From: Lysinibacillus sp. G4S2
GTDB lineage: Bacteria > Bacillota > Bacilli > Bacillales_A > Planococcaceae
Reading direction: 5' to 3'
DNA: 64,000 nt
Assembly (NCBI RefSeq): GCF_030348505.1
Contig: NZ_JAUCFJ010000002.1
Location: 1,864,001 to 1,928,000 of the forward strand
Made by a program: the position numbers and the translations under genes. The notes below the pieces were generated by a model. The model was not told the origin of the DNA. It worked only from the letters and a program-made list of their open reading frames with translations, and made no database searches. This document shows positions 61,031 through 64,000 of the stretch, in pieces; position 1 is the stretch's first letter; the number at the start of each line of letters is the position of its first letter.

Positions 61031-61213
61031 CGACAAACACCTCTTTAACAATACGATTTTTATAAACGATATTTTTATTATAAGGGATTAAAAGAGAAAA
61101 GTATTGTTTAAACGAGCATTATTAGCCGGGTAATTTTTTGTAAAATTCAGAATAAAACGACGTTATGTAGTATAATGGGAGTAATATTATTTTATAATGT
61201 TTTTTCTAGGCTT

Positions 61214-61293
61214 GTCACCAAAAGATGGAGATGACATGTGTTGAAACGCTAGCTGGAACGGAAATCAACACGTTATAGTGATGCGCCTATTTC
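61214..61293. repeat. Family G repeat, internally deleted copy
   Basis: TGTCACCAAAAGATGGAGATGACAT on the left and TGGAACGGAAATCAACACGTTATAGTGATG on the right match the element at 18737-18843, with about 27 bases of the interior missing. It lies in the gap 61031-61320 before the LysE-type gene. Confidence 0.75.
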
Positions 61294-61320
61294 TAAAAGT
61301 AATGGAAAGAAGGGAATGTT

Positions 61321-61944
61321 TTGGAATTTTCAACGTTATTAGCGTTTTTAGGTGCCGCAATTATTTTAACCTTAATGCCAGGACCAGATAATTTATTTGT
61401 ACTTGCACAAAGCATTACACAAGATAAGAAGGCTGGTATAGCAACATCACTCGGACTATGTACAGGTTTGCTCGTTCATATAGGAGCTGCTGTTCTCGGT
61501 ATCTCGGCCATTATTTATCAATCAACAATTATTTTTTCCATTGTTAAATTTGCGGGAGCGGCGTATTTATTATATTTAGCCTGGCAATCATTTCGAGCAA
61601 AGGGCGATCCACTCACATTGGAACAGCAAAATAAACAAAACTATGTGACGTTATATAAAAAAGGTATATTAATGAATATTTTAAATCCAAAAGTATCTTT
61701 GTTTTTCTTAGCACTATTGCCACAGTTCGTAAATCCATCTAATGGTTATGTAGGTTTACAAATGTTAATATTGGGTATTTTATTTTTAGTACAAGCACTA
61801 CTACTATTTTCATTATTTAGTATTTTTGCCGGTAAAGTAAGAAAAGTGATTATTGGGAAGCCTACAATTGCTAAACGATTAAATTTAATTCAAGGGATCC
61901 TTTTCACTTTTATTGGGATACAAATAGCGCTTAGTAAACAGTAA
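61321..61944 (+). CDS. LysE-family amino-acid exporter
   Basis: A 207-residue protein with about six membrane segments. The N-terminal PGPDNLFVLAQS is the LysE/RhtB signature, followed by KAGIATSLGLCTG, and LNPKVSLFFLALLPQFV lies centrally. Members export lysine, homoserine, threonine or related amino acids. The start is a TTG at 61321 behind AAGAAGGG. The DUF1835 gene follows after 14 bases, so they may share a transcript. Confidence 0.92.
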   Translation: MEFSTLLAFLGAAIILTLMPGPDNLFVLAQSITQDKKAGIATSLGLCTGLLVHIGAAVLGISAIIYQSTIIFSIVKFAGAAYLLYLAWQSFRAKGDPLTLEQQNKQNYVTLYKKGILMNILNPKVSLFFLALLPQFVNPSNGYVGLQMLILGILFLVQALLLFSLFSIFAGKVRKVIIGKPTIAKRLNLIQGILFTFIGIQIALSKQ

Positions 61945-61958
61945 AAGGGGTGATTTTT

Positions 61959-62756
61959 ATGGCAATTTTACATATTACCTTTAGCTTATCTACACAAGGT
62001 TCCATAAAACATGCGATACGACAAAACCAATTACAGCGAGATGAGTCGGTGCTTAGCGTCGATGATATTTTTTCGATAGGCCCACTTAGTAGCTTTGAAG
62101 AACGAAAAAACTGGTTAGAAGGCTATTTATATAAGGATAATGAAGACCGTGAATTGTACGAGGATATTCATGAAGAATGGAAGAAAAAAATGGCAGGTTT
62201 AACGAGTGATGTGGATGTCTGGGTTTGGTATAGCCAAAATACTCATGAAGAGATAGGCCTACGTTTGATCATGAGTGAGTTGATTGATAAAAGTAGTATG
62301 GTATTTGGGATTGATGCCACAGAAGGCTTGAAAAGTATACAGCCAAACATGATGATTCGTCATACAGGTGAGCTTGCGCCAGACTTGCTAATGAAGCTCC
62401 GTACTGAGGCAAAGCGCTTTTCAATTGATGAATGTCAGCGACTTGCAAAGGAATGGGAAGTGCTGAAACAAAACTCCAGTACATTGCGGGTTTGGCAAAA
62501 TGGAATTAAACATGTAGCGGAAGATACGTTAGATCCTATCATTATTGAATGTGCGCAAAGAGCACATGCCGAATTAAATGAGGAATGGCTAATACCGATG
62601 CGCATTATCGGTGAAACACTTGGTACAATTGATGACTACTTAAGTGAAGAGTTTGTGGAAAAACGCCTGTTGGCCCTTGCAAAGCAGGGACTTTTTGAGA
62701 TTGATGGCGATACAAAAGATATGTATTCTTATCAAGTGAAATATGTAGGGAAATAA
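61959..62756 (+). CDS. DUF1835-domain protein
   Basis: A 265-residue protein of the DUF1835 family with the following DUF3658-like C-terminal part. The N-terminal LHITFSLSTQGSIKHAIR and DDIFSIGPLSSFEER are typical. Function is unknown. The ATG at 61959 follows AAAGGGGTG. It is probably cotranscribed with the LysE-type exporter; a bidirectional terminator follows. Confidence 0.85.
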   Translation: MAILHITFSLSTQGSIKHAIRQNQLQRDESVLSVDDIFSIGPLSSFEERKNWLEGYLYKDNEDRELYEDIHEEWKKKMAGLTSDVDVWVWYSQNTHEEIGLRLIMSELIDKSSMVFGIDATEGLKSIQPNMMIRHTGELAPDLLMKLRTEAKRFSIDECQRLAKEWEVLKQNSSTLRVWQNGIKHVAEDTLDPIIIECAQRAHAELNEEWLIPMRIIGETLGTIDDYLSEEFVEKRLLALAKQGLFEIDGDTKDMYSYQVKYVGK

Positions 62757-62819
62757 AAAATAGTTTTTGGGTCAAAATTGATTAATCTATTAAAAATTTC
62801 TCTAATTAAACATAGATAG

Positions 62820-62863
62820 AAGCGAGTAACAATGACGCAGAGCGGAAATTGTTACTCGCTTTT
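62820..62863. terminator. Bidirectional terminator between DUF1835 and LysR genes
   Basis: AGCGAGTAACAAT and ATTGTTACTCGCT form perfect 13-base arms; T4 follows on the plus side. It separates two converging genes. Confidence 0.85.
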
Positions 62864-62885
62864 ATTCATTAGTCCAATAGGAGCT

Positions 62886-63770
62886 TCAATTATTTTTCTC
62901 GTAAAAATCGAATATAAATTGCTGAAACTGTCGTGCTGATGGTGGAAGATATCGATTTTCTATCCAAGCCATACCTATTATACGTTCACAAACCATATCC
63001 TCCACACGAATTTTAGCCAATTTATTTGGATTCAAGTCTTCGTCAACAGGCAGCAATGACACGCCAAGCCCGGCGCCTACAAAACCAGCAACTGTTGACA
63101 CCTCATCACCTTCAAAGGTAATCTTCGGCTTGATACCTGCAGCATTTAATAATCTATCAGCGGTACGGCGCAATGCGTAACCCTTTTTCATCAGAACAAA
63201 ATTTTCATTTTCAAGTTCCTTCATTTTAATGCTTTTACGGGTGGCGAAGGGATGGTCGATCGGCACCATAATATAAAGCTCATCACGCCATAGCTCCTTC
63301 CAGCAAACAGGGGGCTCCGTGTCAATCGCTGCAAGTAAACAAAGGTCTAACTCTCCCGCGAGCAATTGCTTCAACTGGGAGTGTGAGTAATTTTGTGTAA
63401 AGTGAAAGCGAATATGCGGATGGTTCTGACGGAATGCGCGGATTAAATCAGGTACGATACTAGTCCCCAGAGTATGTAAAAAGCCAAGTGACACATCACC
63501 AAGCTCTGGGTTATTAAGTTCCTGTAATTCTATAACTGCTTTTTCATATTCCTTGCGCATGCGTAGGACACGATACAAAAAAAGCTCGCCATATCGGTTG
63601 AGCATAATCGAACGTCCTTGTCGGTCGAATAAGGGTACTCCTAATTCCTCTTCAAGCTTTGAAATCGAGCGACTTAATGCTGGCTGAGAAATCGCTAATG
63701 CTTCAGCAGCACGTGTCATATGCTCAAGCTTTGCAACTGTGACAAAATATTCTAATTGCTGCCACTCCAT
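62886..63770 (-). CDS. LysR-family transcriptional regulator
   Basis: A 294-residue LysR regulator. The N-terminal helix-turn-helix reads HMTRAAEALAISQPALSRSISKLEEELG, with the usual effector-binding domain after residue 90. The ATG at 63770 (MEWQQLEYF) follows GAGGT with good spacing; the longer frame to 63950 encodes an implausible hydrophobic extension. LysR regulators often control a divergent gene, which would start beyond 64000 here. The final 230 bases of the window (63771-64000) show only that divergent control region. Confidence 0.93.
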   Translation of the reverse strand: MEWQQLEYFVTVAKLEHMTRAAEALAISQPALSRSISKLEEELGVPLFDRQGRSIMLNRYGELFLYRVLRMRKEYEKAVIELQELNNPELGDVSLGFLHTLGTSIVPDLIRAFRQNHPHIRFHFTQNYSHSQLKQLLAGELDLCLLAAIDTEPPVCWKELWRDELYIMVPIDHPFATRKSIKMKELENENFVLMKKGYALRRTADRLLNAAGIKPKITFEGDEVSTVAGFVGAGLGVSLLPVDEDLNPNKLAKIRVEDMVCERIIGMAWIENRYLPPSARQFQQFIFDFYEKNN

Positions 63771-64000
63771 TTTTTTTACCTCTATTCCCGTTATTTTTAA
63801 GTTAACTGCATTATAACGATAAAAGAGTAGGAAGTATAGGCACATAAAATAATTTTTAAAAAACGGAGAACTAAAAAAAAGCAAAATAAAAATAGTAGAA
63901 AGCGTGATATAACAGTCATTAACCTCACATCGTTCATGCATGAAATACATTAATATGATAAAAACTATAAATTGTACATTATGAATAAAGGGTGTTAAGA

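Noticed and set aside
63771-63950. Hydrophobic N-terminal extension of the last LysR regulator
   Set aside because: LysR proteins begin with their DNA-binding domain; a good ribosome site precedes the ATG at 63770, and the extension is AT-rich promoter DNA read as protein.
1-64000. tRNA, rRNA, prophage, toxin-antitoxin or restriction systems
   Set aside because: I looked for cloverleaf-like GGTTCGAATCC arms, 16S/23S motifs, integrases, phage structural genes and methylases and saw none. The nucleotidyltransferase at 54458 has no HEPN partner beside it.

Overview
The window looks like a chromosomal segment of a low-GC, spore-forming Bacillaceae/Planococcaceae bacterium, most likely a Lysinibacillus. 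The evidence is AT-rich DNA, strong AGGAGG-type ribosome sites with frequent TTG and GTG starts, many hairpin-plus-T terminators, a proline T-box in front of proBA, a type II pantothenate kinase, two cold-shock proteins, and two tiny proteins with the GPR-protease motif of spore proteins. No rRNA, tRNA, prophage, CRISPR array or complete insertion sequence was seen. The genus is inferred from these features and from similarity to remembered proteins, not from a database search.

Layout. 1-2.6 kb: a nitroreductase cut by the window edge, a haem/FAD ferric-reductase-like enzyme and a YdjM-type membrane hydrolase. 3.0-9.6 kb: a catabolic cluster of a PuuP-like permease, an aldehyde dehydrogenase, an iron-type alcohol dehydrogenase, a ureohydrolase and a MerR activator. 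The first promoter has a 19-bp spacer carrying a palindrome, as expected for MerR control. 10-17.5 kb: a squalene/phytoene-synthase-like enzyme, a broken SDR gene, coaW, two spore-protein-like genes, a DJ-1/PfpI protein, a MarR-MFS pair and a LysM-NlpC/P60 endopeptidase. 17.8-31.4 kb: housekeeping genes (RNase H-like, SEC-C protein, pepF, Dps, YflT stress protein, EamA/LysR pair, CoaB-like enzyme), an Rpn-type nuclease with a detached partial copy of its C-terminus, and a SAM-I-like leader before yezD. 31.6-40.3 kb: fhs, a cold-shock gene with an unusual leader, an HD hydrolase, an ABC-F ATPase and cvfC, with three gene remnants between them.

41.0-53.6 kb: a tightly packed ten-gene operon (M20 peptidase, isopropylmalate-type dehydrogenase, SDR, aldehyde dehydrogenase, two Opp ATPases, P1 aminopeptidase, substrate-binding lipoprotein, two permeases), closed by a convergent PucR regulator. 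It reads as one uptake-and-degradation pathway for a small peptide-like or N-acylated compound and is the best candidate for an undescribed system. 53.9-63.8 kb: a GNAT acetyltransferase, nucleotidyltransferase, RDD protein, PfkB sugar kinase, EamA exporter, T-box-controlled proBA, a LysE exporter, a DUF1835 protein and a LysR regulator.

The intergenic DNA is rich in repeats. Three dispersed families recur: a long-hairpin element ending in an ATGCCGAGGCAT palindrome, a roughly 107-bp element with terminal inverted repeats, and a roughly 37-bp tandem minisatellite. The minisatellite is found nested inside both of the others. Further period-21 and period-42 tandem arrays lie upstream of marR and the GNAT gene.
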